64,000 nt of DNA from Rhodophyticola sp017644125 (GCF_042140125.1 NZ_CP159473.1), one strand, 5' to 3'; shown: positions 26,088-34,982, counted from the first letter of the stretch. Notes: a model not told the origin generated them from the letters alone. Translations and numbers: made by a program.

Positions 26088-26141
26088 CAGAAATAGGTTA
26101 CAAAAAAATGAGAATCAACGTTTTTTTGTAACCTATTTCTG
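26088..26141. promoter_or_regulatory. 21-bp AT-rich inverted repeat at the paaX/paaA junction
   Basis: Two perfect 20-base arms (26089-26108 and 26121-26140, extended to 21 by a C-G pair), AGAAATAGGTTACAAAAAAA and its complement, flank a 12-base spacer. The repeat overlaps the last codons of paaX and occupies the paaA upstream region. It has the size and symmetry of a dimeric-repressor operator and may be bound by PaaX. As a terminator it would be unusual, since it is AT-rich and lacks a following T-tract. Confidence 0.7.
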
Positions 26142-26939
26142 AAAGCCGAAGCGCTCCCAGTACATCGGGCCCGGTGTTTTGAGCCTTCGGAACCCCGGCC
26201 CCGCAGCCTGCAGCCACTCTTCCGCCGGACCGGTCAGGGACCAGTAGGTCGCCCCGATATTCTGCCGCAATTTCAACCCCGCCCAGCCCTCCGGCGCCAG
26301 TCGGGCGGGCACCTCGGGATAGCGCAGGACATAGCGCCGCCAGCGATGGACCAGCACCGTCCGCGCGGCCAGCGCGTCAAGGCCCGTCTCCGGCGCGAAT
26401 GTGACATCCAGATACCGCAAAAGCGCTGTCAGTGCGTCGGTTTCCGCCTGATGTTCGGGGGAGATCGCCGTGATCCCCTCGGGCAGCGATTCGATCCGCC
26501 CGGCAACGGCGAAGCCGCGATCCCGCGGCGCGAAATCCACCGGCCAGAGCCCAACACCGGGCGCGACCGGCAGCCCGCGCGGATCGTCGGACACCGCCAT
26601 CAGCCAATGCACCGGCTCCTCCTGCCGGGCCGCGGCATAGACAAGCCGGGAGGCCGGGACAAAGGCATCGCGGCCCTTGGCGGTGAAGCCATAGAACGTG
26701 TTCCGGCCTTCCTTGCTGCGTTCGGCCCAGCCGTCTTTCACCAGACGCGACAACGCGGTTTTCTGCGCCGGCTGCCCCACACCCAGCCGATCCAGCAGGA
26801 CGCCCAGCCGGGTGGTCGAAATCGTCTCCTGCCGGGTCTCGACAGTGTCGCCCAGAATGGTCACGATCAGCGACCAGACACGCAGACGCCCCTGATCGTG
26901 CAGGTATTCGTCAAGAAGAGGTCGCAGCAAATCGGTCAT
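26133..26939 (-). CDS. paaX: PaaX family phenylacetate pathway repressor
   Basis: A 268-residue GntR-like winged-helix repressor of the PaaX family. The N-terminal RVWSLIVTILGDTVETRQETISTTRLGVLLDRLGVGQPAQKTALSRLVKDGWAERSKEGRNTFYGFTAKG holds the DNA-binding domain. The C-terminal half carries the PaaX-C region (RRYVLRYPEVPARLAPEGWAGLKLRQ). PaaX is released from DNA by phenylacetyl-CoA. It sits inside the operon, 10 bases after paaZ, and its 3' end overlaps the inverted repeat in front of paaA, suggesting local autoregulation. Confidence 0.93.
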   Translation of the reverse strand: MTDLLRPLLDEYLHDQGRLRVWSLIVTILGDTVETRQETISTTRLGVLLDRLGVGQPAQKTALSRLVKDGWAERSKEGRNTFYGFTAKGRDAFVPASRLVYAAARQEEPVHWLMAVSDDPRGLPVAPGVGLWPVDFAPRDRGFAVAGRIESLPEGITAISPEHQAETDALTALLRYLDVTFAPETGLDALAARTVLVHRWRRYVLRYPEVPARLAPEGWAGLKLRQNIGATYWSLTGPAEEWLQAAGPGFRRLKTPGPMYWERFGFQK

Positions 26940-26948
26940 CCCGCCGGT

Positions 26949-28976
26949 TTAGCGGGAATAGCTCACCATCGTCAAAAGCTCATATGCGGCGGTCTGCTCG
27001 TCGTCCTGATTGTACAGCGTCGCATGCCATCGCACCTCCCCATAGGTGTCGGTGCGCCGGGTCTTGCGTCGGGCGGTCAGCCGGACCCACAGGCTGTCGC
27101 CGGGGCTGACGGGCTTCTGAAAGCTGAGGCTGTTGAGCCCCGTATTGGCCAGAACCGGGCCCGGGTCGGGCTGAACGAACAGCCCGGCCGCAAAACTCAG
27201 CAGCAGGTAGCCATGCGCGACGCGGCCGGGGAAGAACGGGTTTGCCGCGGCGGCGGCCTCATCCATATGGGCGTAGAACGTATCCCCGGTGAAGGCCGCG
27301 AAATGCTCGACATCCTCAAGGCTGACCTGCCGTCGCGCCGTGTTGATCGTGTGACCGATCTCGATTTCGTCGAAGGTCAGCTGGAAGGGATGCGCGCGCG
27401 GCGATTTTTCGGCGCTGCCCGGCACCCATTGCCCGGTCACGGCGGTCAGCATGTCGGGGGAGCCCTGAACCGCGACCCGCTGCATGTAGTGCAGAACGCC
27501 GCGGATCCCGCCCAGCTCTTCGCCGCCGCCCGCGCGGCCGGGGCCGCCATGGATCATGTGCGGCAGGGGGGAGCCATGGCCCGTCGCCTCCCCCATGCTG
27601 TCGCGATCGTTGATATAGATCCGGCCATGCCACGCACCGGATCGGAGCACGACCTCCCGGGCGACCTGCGGATCATGTGTGATCACAGAGGCCACAAGCG
27701 ACCCGCCGCCGCGATTTGCAAGGTCGCAGGCATGGTCGAGATCGCGATAGGGCATCACTGTGGAGACCGGGCCGAAGGCTTCGATCTCATGCACGTTCCG
27801 CGCTGAATCAGGGTCTGAACAGCGGTACAGGGTCGGTGGCAGGAACGCCCCGGCCCGCGCATCGGCCCCGTCCACCTGCATCAGATCCGGGTCGCCGCAG
27901 ATCCGTTCGGCCTCTTCGGCGATACGGCGCAGATTTGTGATCACATCCTGCTTCTGGCTGGCACCGGCCAGCGCGCCCATCCGCGTCGTTTCAAGGGCGG
28001 GGTCTCCGATACGGGTGCCCGACAGCCGCGCCGACAGCGCATCGGCCACCGCGTCAAGCTGCGCCTGCGGCACGATGATCCGCCGGATCGCGGTACATTT
28101 CTGACCCGCCTTCGTGGTCATCTCGCGCGCGGCCTCCTTGATGAAGAGATCGAATTCGGGCGCGTCCGGCGTGACATCGGGGCCCAGAACGGAGCAGTTG
28201 AGACTGTCCTGTTCGGCAATGAACCGTGTGCCCCGTTTCAGCAAACGGGGGTTCGACCGCAGCATCAGTGCGGTATCCGCAGAGCCCGTGAAGCTGACCA
28301 CATCCTGCGGGCCCAGACGGTCCAGCAGATCGCCCGTGCCGCCGATGATCAATTGCAGCGCCCCGTCGGGCAGAAGACCGGAACTCAGCATGATCCGCAC
28401 GCAGGCTTCGGTCAGATAACTGGTCGCCGTCGCGGGTTTCACGATGCAGGGCACGCCTGCCAGAAGGGCGGGCGCCAGTTTTTCCAGCATGCCCCAGACC
28501 GGGAAGTTGAAGGCGTTGATATGCACCGCGACACCGCGCAGCGGGACCGCCACATGCTGGCCAAGGAAGGTTCCGTTTCGGGAAAGTTGCTCGGTCTCGC
28601 CATCGATATGGATGTGACCCTCCGGCATCTCGCGACGGCCCTTGGAGGCGTAGACGAACATCGTACCGATGCCGCCGTCGATATCGATCCAGCCATCCGC
28701 GCGGGTCGCCCCGGTCAGCGGATTGAGGGCGTAAAGCTCTTCCTTCCGGCTGTCGATATGCTGGGCCAGAGCCTTCAGCATCCGGGCCCGCGCATGGAAA
28801 TCCATCGCGCGAAGGGCCGGGCCGCCAACCGCCACCGCATGCCGGATCATCGCCTCCGTATCCAGGGCGGCGCCGCCGCGCGCGATCATGTCGCCGGTGA
28901 CGGCGCTGAACATCTGCCGCGCGCTGCCGTCAGGCGCGACCCATTTACCGGCGGCGAAGCTTTGAAGCTCGATCAT
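26949..28976 (-). CDS. paaZ: bifunctional oxepin-CoA hydrolase / aldehyde dehydrogenase PaaZ
   Basis: Opens and oxidises the oxepin-CoA ring to 3-oxo-5,6-dehydrosuberyl-CoA. The 675-residue protein has an N-terminal aldehyde dehydrogenase (about residues 1-520; VAVHINAFNFPVWGMLEKLAPALLAG, catalytic Cys in KAGQKCTAIRRI) and a C-terminal MaoC-type hydratase (about 540-675; FAAFTGDTFYAHMDEAAAAANPFFPGRVAHGYLLLSFAAGLF). The ATG at 28976 is preceded by GGGAGGA. It heads the minus-strand paa operon and is divergent from paaI across an 80-base control region. Confidence 0.95.
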   Translation of the reverse strand: MIELQSFAAGKWVAPDGSARQMFSAVTGDMIARGGAALDTEAMIRHAVAVGGPALRAMDFHARARMLKALAQHIDSRKEELYALNPLTGATRADGWIDIDGGIGTMFVYASKGRREMPEGHIHIDGETEQLSRNGTFLGQHVAVPLRGVAVHINAFNFPVWGMLEKLAPALLAGVPCIVKPATATSYLTEACVRIMLSSGLLPDGALQLIIGGTGDLLDRLGPQDVVSFTGSADTALMLRSNPRLLKRGTRFIAEQDSLNCSVLGPDVTPDAPEFDLFIKEAAREMTTKAGQKCTAIRRIIVPQAQLDAVADALSARLSGTRIGDPALETTRMGALAGASQKQDVITNLRRIAEEAERICGDPDLMQVDGADARAGAFLPPTLYRCSDPDSARNVHEIEAFGPVSTVMPYRDLDHACDLANRGGGSLVASVITHDPQVAREVVLRSGAWHGRIYINDRDSMGEATGHGSPLPHMIHGGPGRAGGGEELGGIRGVLHYMQRVAVQGSPDMLTAVTGQWVPGSAEKSPRAHPFQLTFDEIEIGHTINTARRQVSLEDVEHFAAFTGDTFYAHMDEAAAAANPFFPGRVAHGYLLLSFAAGLFVQPDPGPVLANTGLNSLSFQKPVSPGDSLWVRLTARRKTRRTDTYGEVRWHATLYNQDDEQTAAYELLTMVSYSR

Positions 28977-29004
28977 GATCTGTCCTCCCTTGTCGAACAG
29001 TCTT

Positions 29005-29018
29005 GACCGATTGGTCGG
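29005..29018. promoter_or_regulatory. candidate PaaR (TetR) operator between paaZ and paaI
   Basis: GACCGATTGGTC overlaps the dyad CCGATTGGTCGG midway in the short divergent paaZ-paaI region. TetR repressors of acyl-CoA pathways commonly bind ACCGA/TCGGT half-sites, and a TetR gene closes the plus-strand run. A single site could control both directions. Confidence 0.55.
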
Positions 29019-29054
29019 GTTTGCGTCAAGCTGCTTGCGAACGGGAGGACGGCG

Positions 29055-29486
29055 ATGACACCGGAAGAACGCGCACGGCGAAGCGCCGAAGCGATGTGGG
29101 CGGGCGATGCCGCCTCGAAATGGGTCGGCATGCATCTGGTCGAGGTCGCGCCCGGCTATGCGCAGATGACCTGCACTGTACGTGCGGAGCATCTGAACGG
29201 CCACAGGATCTGTCATGGCGGCGTGATTTTCAGCCTGGCCGACAGCGCCTTTGCCTTTGCCTGCAACAGCCACAACCAGATCGCCGTCGCGCAGCATAAC
29301 ACCATTAGCTACCTGAGCCCGGGCCAGCCGGGAGAGACCCTGACCGCCGAGGCGCGGGAGATCTCCCGACAGGGGCGGAACGGCATCACCGATGTGGTCG
29401 TGACCGGAGGAGACGGGCGGCAGGTGGCGCTGTTTCGGGGCGCGTCGCGCACGATCAGCGGCACCCATTTCAAGGAGGAGGCCTGA
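29055..29486 (+). CDS. paaI: phenylacetyl/hydroxyphenylacetyl-CoA thioesterase PaaI
   Basis: A 143-residue hot-dog fold thioesterase. The active-site loop is CHGGVIFSLADSAFAFACNSHN (His54-Gly-Gly, Asp63), as in PaaI, which hydrolyses dead-end ring-hydroxylated CoA thioesters to save CoA. The ATG follows GGGAGGACGGCG. Its TGA shares a base with the paaK ATG. Confidence 0.94.
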   Translation: MTPEERARRSAEAMWAGDAASKWVGMHLVEVAPGYAQMTCTVRAEHLNGHRICHGGVIFSLADSAFAFACNSHNQIAVAQHNTISYLSPGQPGETLTAEAREISRQGRNGITDVVVTGGDGRQVALFRGASRTISGTHFKEEA

Positions 29487-30796
29487 TGTTGGACCTGACG
29501 CCGAAGCGGGAGGATCTGGACCCGATCGAGATCGCCAGCCGGGATGAGATCGCGGCGCTGCAACTCAAGCGGATGAAATGGTCGCTGGCCCATGCCTATG
29601 CCAATGTGCCCTTCTACAGGACCAGTTTCGACAAGGCGGGCATACATCCCGACGATCTGAAATCCCTGTCGGATCTGGCGAAGTTTCCCTTCACCGTGAA
29701 ACAGGATCTGCGGGACAATTACCCGTTCGGCATGTTCGCCGTGCCGCGCGAGCAGGTGGCGCGGGTCCATGCATCTTCGGGAACCACCGGGCAGCCCACC
29801 GTTGTCGGTTACACCGCGCGGGACATCGACACATGGGCCAGTTGCGTCGCCCGTTCGATGCGGGCGAGCGGCACCCGGCCGGGCGATGTGGTGCACATCT
29901 CCTATGGTTACGGGCTTTTCACCGGCGGGCTCGGCGCCCATTACGGGGCGGAGAAACTGGGCTGCACGGTCGTTCCCGTCTCGGGCGGGATGACCCCGCG
30001 GCAGGTCAAGCTGATCGAGGATTTCGGCGCATCCACCATCATGGTCACGCCGTCCTATGCGCTGTCCATTCTCGACGCCTATCGCGAGCAGGGGCTGGAC
30101 CCGCGCAAGAGCCCGCTGAAGGTGGGGATATTCGGGGCCGAGCCCTGGACCAATGCGATGCGCGAGGAGATCGAACAGGCCTTCGACATGCATGCGGTGG
30201 ATATCTACGGTCTGTCCGAGGTGATGGGCCCCGGCGTTGCCAATGAATGCGTCGAGACCAAGGATGGGCTGCATATCTGGGAGGATCACTTCTATCCCGA
30301 GGTGATCAATCCGGAAACGGGGGTGCCGGTCGCGGATGGTGAGCAGGGCGAACTTGTCTTCACCTCGCTGACGAAGGAGGCGTTTCCGATCATCCGGTAC
30401 CGGACCCGCGATCTGACCCGGCTTCTGCCGGGGACCGCGCGCAGCATGCGGCGGATGGAGAAGATCACCGGCCGCTCCGACGACATGATCATCCTGCGCG
30501 GCGTCAACATCTTTCCCACCCAGATCGAGGAGCAGTTGATGGAAGTGGCCGGGCTTGCGCCGCATTTCCAGATCGAGCTGAGCCGCGAGGGCCGGATGGA
30601 TGAAATGCGCGTCCATGTGGAGGCGGCGGAGGGGCCGATGGGCTCGGAAGCGCTCGAAAAGGCCGCGGAGACCCTGAAACGGCGGATCAAGGAGCGTGTC
30701 GGCGTGACGGTTGCGATCACCGCCCATGGGTCGGGCGGCGTGGCGCGCAGCCAGGGCAAGGCCGTGCGCATCATCGACAACCGGCCAAAGGCCTAG
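29486..30796 (+). CDS. paaK: phenylacetate-CoA ligase PaaK
   Basis: Activates phenylacetate with ATP and CoA, the entry reaction of the pathway. The 436-residue adenylate-forming enzyme has the AMP-binding loop ASSGTTGQPTVVGYT, the STIMVTPSYAL and DIYGLSEVMGPGVANEC segments, the hinge region ITGRSDDMIILRGVNIFPTQIEEQL and a C-terminal PaaK domain with the acylation Lys near AVRIIDNRPKA. A strong AAGGAGGAG precedes the start, which overlaps the paaI stop. The TetR gene follows 4 bases after its stop. Confidence 0.96.
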   Translation: MLDLTPKREDLDPIEIASRDEIAALQLKRMKWSLAHAYANVPFYRTSFDKAGIHPDDLKSLSDLAKFPFTVKQDLRDNYPFGMFAVPREQVARVHASSGTTGQPTVVGYTARDIDTWASCVARSMRASGTRPGDVVHISYGYGLFTGGLGAHYGAEKLGCTVVPVSGGMTPRQVKLIEDFGASTIMVTPSYALSILDAYREQGLDPRKSPLKVGIFGAEPWTNAMREEIEQAFDMHAVDIYGLSEVMGPGVANECVETKDGLHIWEDHFYPEVINPETGVPVADGEQGELVFTSLTKEAFPIIRYRTRDLTRLLPGTARSMRRMEKITGRSDDMIILRGVNIFPTQIEEQLMEVAGLAPHFQIELSREGRMDEMRVHVEAAEGPMGSEALEKAAETLKRRIKERVGVTVAITAHGSGGVARSQGKAVRIIDNRPKA

Positions 30797-30800
30797 CGCG

Positions 30801-31376
30801 ATGCCGCGCGGACTGGCCCGGGATCACGCGGAAAAGCGCGCCGCCCTGCGCAAGGGCGCGGCGAAGCATTTTGCCGAACACGGGTATGACCGGGCCTCCA
30901 TGGCGTCGGTGGCCAGCGCCTGCGGTGTGTCCAAGGCGCTGATCTACCACTATTACGACAGCAAGGAGGCGCTGCTTTTCGACATTCTGGAAGGCCATCT
31001 GGGCGCATTGGTGAAAGCCGTCGACAGGGTGCCCGATACCGGCGCGCCCGAGGCTCAGTTGCGCGCCCTGATCCAAGCCATTCTGACGAATTACCGGGAT
31101 GCGGACGCGGAACACAAACTTCAGATCGACGCATTGGACACCCTGCCCACGGACATGAAAGCGCCGCTGATCGACCTGCAACGGCGCCTTGTGACCCGGA
31201 TGAGCGACGTCATCGCCGCGATCGGCGTTTCCGGGGAGCTGCGCGCCGTCACGATGACCGTGTTCGGGATGCTCAACTGGTTTTACATGTGGCATCGGCC
31301 GGGCAAGGGGATCAGCCGCGAGGCCTATGGCGATCTGGTCACCGACATGGTTCTGGGTGGCGTGCGCAACCTCTGA
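30801..31376 (+). CDS. TetR family regulator, PaaR-like
   Basis: A 191-residue TetR protein: helix-turn-helix RKGAAKHFAEHGYDRASMASVASACGVSKALIYHYYDSKEALLFDILEGH at the N-terminus, then an all-helical ligand domain with GMLNWFYMWHRPGKGISREAYGDLV, a tail common to acyl-CoA-sensing TetR regulators. Immediately downstream of paaK, it is the likely second local regulator of the locus (PaaR-like), acting on the CCGA/TCGG dyad between paaZ and paaI. That would make two phenylacetyl-CoA-type repressors in one locus. Confidence 0.85.
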   Translation: MPRGLARDHAEKRAALRKGAAKHFAEHGYDRASMASVASACGVSKALIYHYYDSKEALLFDILEGHLGALVKAVDRVPDTGAPEAQLRALIQAILTNYRDADAEHKLQIDALDTLPTDMKAPLIDLQRRLVTRMSDVIAAIGVSGELRAVTMTVFGMLNWFYMWHRPGKGISREAYGDLVTDMVLGGVRNL

Positions 31377-31553
31377 CACTAGCCGGGAACAAGGCACGGC
31401 TCCGCCCGTTGGGGTCGTATCGCCACGCCGGACATCTGCCGCGGTCGCGGACACCCCGCGCCAGAATTCCGCGCCTTTTTCGATCTTGGGGATTTGGTTT
31501 TTCCTCCGGCAGCGGTATCTGAAAGCACAAGAAGACCCAAACGACGGGGCGGA

Positions 31554-32306
31554 ATGGCGAAACGGGCGACATCCAGAACAAGAAAATCCGGCTCCGGCCG
31601 GAGATCGAAAGGCAATGCCACCTCCCCCCTTCGGCGGCGTGTGCGGGGCGTGGCGAGATGGATTTCGCGGGCGATGTTTCTGGCGGTCGGTCTGGCGGTA
31701 GCGTGGATTGCGATCTACGCTGTGGTGCCGGTTCCCCGAACGCCCTACATGATCTCCGAAAGCTTGCGGCTTGGCGGTGTGGCGCGCGACTGGGCTCCGC
31801 TGGAGGAGATCTCGCCGAACCTGCAACGCGCGGTCGTCGCCGCGGAGGATGCGAATTTCTGCCTCCACTGGGGGTTCGACATGGCCGCGATCCGCGACGC
31901 GATTGCCGATGGCGGGGGGCGCGGTGCCTCCACCATCAGCCAGCAGACGGTGAAAAACACTTTTCTGTGGCAAAGCCGCAGCTGGGTACGAAAGGCGCTG
32001 GAGGCGGCGATCACCCCCGTGGTCGAGCTGATCTGGCCCAAACAGCGCGTGCTGGAAGTCTATCTGAACGTGGCGGAGTTTGATGAGGGTGTGTTCGGTG
32101 CCGAAGCCGCCGCCCGGCATTACTTCGGGGTATCGGCCGCGGACCTGACCCAGACGCAGGCCGCGCGGCTTGCCGCGATCCTGCCCAGCCCGCAGACCAG
32201 ATCCGCCTCGGAGCCCAGCGATGCGACGCGCCGGCGCGCCGGACAGATCCTTGAGGGAGCGGCGACGATCCGCGCCGATGGTCGCGATGCGTGCTTTGCG
32301 AATTGA
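31554..32306 (+). CDS. mtgA: monofunctional biosynthetic peptidoglycan glycosyltransferase (MtgA)
   Basis: Polymerises lipid II into glycan strands. The 250-residue protein has a basic cytoplasmic N-terminus, one transmembrane helix (AMFLAVGLAVAWIAIYAVV) and a GT51 domain with the catalytic Glu in VVAAEDANFCLHWGFD, followed by GGRGASTISQQTVKNTFLW and the second conserved region LIWPKQRVLEVYLNVAEFDEGVFGAEAAARHYF. No transpeptidase domain is present. The start at 31554 is preferred over an in-frame upstream ATG-like codon because the basic Ser/Arg tail is typical. Confidence 0.93.
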   Translation: MAKRATSRTRKSGSGRRSKGNATSPLRRRVRGVARWISRAMFLAVGLAVAWIAIYAVVPVPRTPYMISESLRLGGVARDWAPLEEISPNLQRAVVAAEDANFCLHWGFDMAAIRDAIADGGGRGASTISQQTVKNTFLWQSRSWVRKALEAAITPVVELIWPKQRVLEVYLNVAEFDEGVFGAEAAARHYFGVSAADLTQTQAARLAAILPSPQTRSASEPSDATRRRAGQILEGAATIRADGRDACFAN

Positions 32307-32360
32307 ATTTATGGCTCCGGCAGGGCAAAGAAGACCGATAACAAGAATGACGAGCCGAGC

Positions 32361-33026
32361 ATGACGCGCCTCTACCATTTCGCCCTCTCCCCGTTTTGTC
32401 GCAAGGTCCGGCTGGTGCTGGCCGAAAAGAAGATCGATGTGGAACTGGTGGAGGAACGATACTGGGAACCCTCCACCGAGTTCCTGCGCCGCAATCCCGC
32501 GGGCAAGGTTCCGGTCCTGAAGATCGACGGGCTGATGCTGAGCGACAGTCAGGCGATCTGCGAATATGTCGAGGAAACCGTGCCCGAGCCCGAACTGATG
32601 CCGAAAGACGCCAAGTCACGGGCCGAGGTGCGGCGGCTCTGCGGATGGTTCGACGACAAGTTCCACTCCGAAGTCACGGCAAACCTGGTCTACGAGCGGG
32701 TGAACAAGAAGATCATGCGGGGCGGCTATCCCGACGGCAAGGCGGTGAAGACCGGCGCGCAACAGATCAAGTTTCACCTCGATTACATGGCCTGGCTGCT
32801 GGATCATCGCCGCTGGCTCGCCGGAGACCGGATGACACTTGCGGATTTCACGGCGGCCGCGCATCTGAGCTGCCTCGATTACATCAGCGACGTCGACTGG
32901 AACCGGTCCGGGATCGTCAAGGACTGGTACGCCAAGATCAAATCGCGGCCTGCATTCCGGTCGATCCTCGCCGATCAGGTTCCGGGGTTCATCCAGCCGC
33001 CGCATTACGCCAATCTAGACTTTTGA
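32361..33026 (+). CDS. glutathione S-transferase family protein, possibly FzlA-like
   Basis: A 221-residue GST fold: an N-terminal thioredoxin-like domain (LYHFALSPFCRKVRLVLAEKKIDVELVEE..., NPAGKVPVLKIDG, SDSQAICEYVEE) and an all-helical C-terminal domain (WLAGDRMTLADFTAAAHLSCLDY). In Caulobacter a GST homologue, FzlA, bends FtsZ filaments and is needed for division. This protein resembles that group in its N-terminal Cys-x-Lys pattern and size, but I cannot confirm it without comparison. It overlaps the TTG start of queG by four bases. Confidence 0.85.
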   Translation: MTRLYHFALSPFCRKVRLVLAEKKIDVELVEERYWEPSTEFLRRNPAGKVPVLKIDGLMLSDSQAICEYVEETVPEPELMPKDAKSRAEVRRLCGWFDDKFHSEVTANLVYERVNKKIMRGGYPDGKAVKTGAQQIKFHLDYMAWLLDHRRWLAGDRMTLADFTAAAHLSCLDYISDVDWNRSGIVKDWYAKIKSRPAFRSILADQVPGFIQPPHYANLDF

Positions 33027-34054
33027 CCGCGCTGCGGCAGGCGCTGGAAGCCGAGGCCCGGGAGGCGGGTTTCGCAAGGCTGGGGATCTGCCGGCCCGAC
33101 GCGATCCCCGAGGCCGCCGGCCGTCTGGCCAGATATGTCGCCGAAGGGCGGCATGGCCAGATGGGCTGGCTGGAGGAACGGATGGGCTGGCGCGGCGACC
33201 CCACGGCGCTGTGGCCCGAAGCACGTTCGGTAATCATGCTGGCGGAGATGTATACCCCTGACCATGATCCGCTTGACGCCCTGAACCGCCGCGATCGGGC
33301 GACGATCAGCGTCTATGCCCAGAACCGGGACTATCACGATCTGGTCAAAAGGCGGCTGAAGCGGGTGGGGCGATGGCTTCTGGAGCATTGCCCGCGCGAG
33401 GCGATCAAGGTCTTTGTGGACACCGCCCCGGTGATGGAAAAGCCCCTTGCGGAGGCTGCGGGCCTCGGCTGGCAAGGCAAGCATACCAACCTGCTGAGCC
33501 GCGATCTTGGCAACTGGTTCTTTCTGGGTGCGATTTTCACAACGGTCGAATTTGCTCCCGATCCGCCCGAAGGGGAGCATTGCGGCAGCTGCACCGCCTG
33601 TCTGGATATCTGCCCGACCGATGCGTTTCCGGCGCCGTTCCAGCTCGATGCGCGGCGCTGCATCTCTTACCTGACCATCGAACACAAAGGCCCGGTCGAT
33701 CACGAGCTGCGTGGCAAAATGGGCAATCGCATCTATGGCTGCGATGATTGTCTGGCGGTCTGCCCGTGGAACAAGTTCGCCCGCGAGGCGACGGAGCTGC
33801 GTTACGCGGCGCGGACCGAATTGCGCGCCCCCCGTCTGGAAGATCTGGCCGGGCTGGATGATGCAGGATTCCGCGCGCTTTTTTCGGGATCTCCGATCAA
33901 GCGGATCGGACGGGACAGATTCGTGCGAAATGTTCTTTACGCCATCGGGAACAGCGGCGAGAAACGGCTCGAACCCGCCGCGCAGAGCCTTGTGAATGAC
34001 CCAGACGAGGCCGTGGCGGATGCGGCCAGATGGGCAGTGGAGCGTTTGCGATGA
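33023..34054 (+). CDS. queG: epoxyqueuosine reductase (QueG)
   Basis: Final step of queuosine synthesis in tRNA: reduction of epoxyqueuosine. The 343-residue enzyme has the cobalamin-binding N-terminal DUF1730 region (SVIMLAEMYTPDH, ISVYAQNRDYHDLVKRRL, FVDTAPVMEKPLAEAAGLGWQGKHTNLLSRDLGNWFFLG) and two 4Fe-4S motifs, CGSCTACLDICPTDAF and CDDCLAVCPWNKF. A HEAT-like tail closes it. The start is a TTG overlapping the GST stop; it gives the conserved N-terminus TALRQALEAEAREAGFARLGICRPD, but no strong ribosome-binding site is seen. As QueG needs B12, it links to the btu genes later in the window. Confidence 0.94.
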   Translation: MTALRQALEAEAREAGFARLGICRPDAIPEAAGRLARYVAEGRHGQMGWLEERMGWRGDPTALWPEARSVIMLAEMYTPDHDPLDALNRRDRATISVYAQNRDYHDLVKRRLKRVGRWLLEHCPREAIKVFVDTAPVMEKPLAEAAGLGWQGKHTNLLSRDLGNWFFLGAIFTTVEFAPDPPEGEHCGSCTACLDICPTDAFPAPFQLDARRCISYLTIEHKGPVDHELRGKMGNRIYGCDDCLAVCPWNKFAREATELRYAARTELRAPRLEDLAGLDDAGFRALFSGSPIKRIGRDRFVRNVLYAIGNSGEKRLEPAAQSLVNDPDEAVADAARWAVERLR

Positions 34055-34911
34055 TCTTGGTGAGCTTCGGGCATGGATATTCGGCACAGGCCCTGACACG
34101 GCTGTTGCCCGACGGCGCCGAGGTGATCGGCACCACGCGGAGCGCCGAAAAGGCTCAGGACCTGCGCGGCGACGGGATTGCCGCGCGGGTGTTCCCGGGC
34201 GACGACCTGCGGGAGGATCTGCGCCGGGCCACCCATATTCTCAGCTCCGTCGGGCCCGGCCCCGACGGCGACCCGGTTCTGGCCGAACTGCATGATGAGA
34301 TCGCGGGCGTCGCGGGCGAAAAACGCTGGATCGGGTATCTCTCCACCACTGGCGTTTACGGCGATCATCAGGGCGGATGGGTGGATGAGACCACGCCCCT
34401 GACCCCCACGACCGAACGGGGCCGCGCGCGCGTCGCGGCGGAGGCCGCATGGCAGGCACTGGCCGAACAGGCCGGTGCGCCGCTGCATATCTTCCGGCTT
34501 GCGGGGATTTACGGCCCCGGCCGCGGACCGTTTGCCAAGGTTCGGCGCGGCACCGCACGGCGGATCATCAAACCGGGGCAGGTGTTTTCGAGGATCCATG
34601 TGGACGATATCGCGCAGGTTCTGCTTGCCTCGATGACCCGGCCCGATCCTGGCGCGATCTACAATGTCTGCGACGATGACCCGGCCCCTCCCGAAGATGT
34701 GATCGCCTTCGCGGCCGGGCTTCTTGGCCTGCCCGTGCCGCCCGATGTGCCGATCGAGGAGGCCGATTTATCGCTCATGGCCCGCAGTTTTTACGCCGAA
34801 AGCAAGCGGGTATCGAATGCGCGGATCAAGACGGAGCTGGGTGTGAAGCTGACCTATCCCGACTATCGGGCCGGTTTGGCGGCCCTGCTGGCCGCCGAGA
34901 ACGGCGATTAG
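34051..34911 (+). CDS. NAD-dependent epimerase/dehydratase family (SDR) protein
   Basis: A 286-residue extended/atypical SDR protein. The N-terminal nucleotide loop reads SFGHGYSAQALTRLL (G-x-G-x-x-A-x-x-L), with the YLSTTGVYGDHQGGWVDETTPLTP segment and RLAGIYGPGRGPFAKV typical of the YeeZ/ActC-like group. The catalytic YxxxK is not in its classic form, as common in these atypical members. Its ATGA overlaps the queG stop, so it is in the GST-queG run. Function is unknown. Confidence 0.85.
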   Translation: MILVSFGHGYSAQALTRLLPDGAEVIGTTRSAEKAQDLRGDGIAARVFPGDDLREDLRRATHILSSVGPGPDGDPVLAELHDEIAGVAGEKRWIGYLSTTGVYGDHQGGWVDETTPLTPTTERGRARVAAEAAWQALAEQAGAPLHIFRLAGIYGPGRGPFAKVRRGTARRIIKPGQVFSRIHVDDIAQVLLASMTRPDPGAIYNVCDDDPAPPEDVIAFAAGLLGLPVPPDVPIEEADLSLMARSFYAESKRVSNARIKTELGVKLTYPDYRAGLAALLAAENGD

Positions 34912-34982
34912 AGATACCGCGCGGGCCGGTTTTGCTGTATGGCGAAGACCAATAATCGAGAGAAAAAATCGAGGCGACGGGC

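Noticed and set aside
26088..26141. Inverted repeat read as an intrinsic terminator of paaX
   Set aside because: Its stem is AT-rich and no T-tract follows it, unlike the true terminators at 18284 and 37138.
27449..28976. Possible second aldehyde dehydrogenase start in the extended paaZ frame up to 29468
   Set aside because: The part above 28976 overlaps paaI and lacks homology; ATG 28976 has the good ribosome-binding site.
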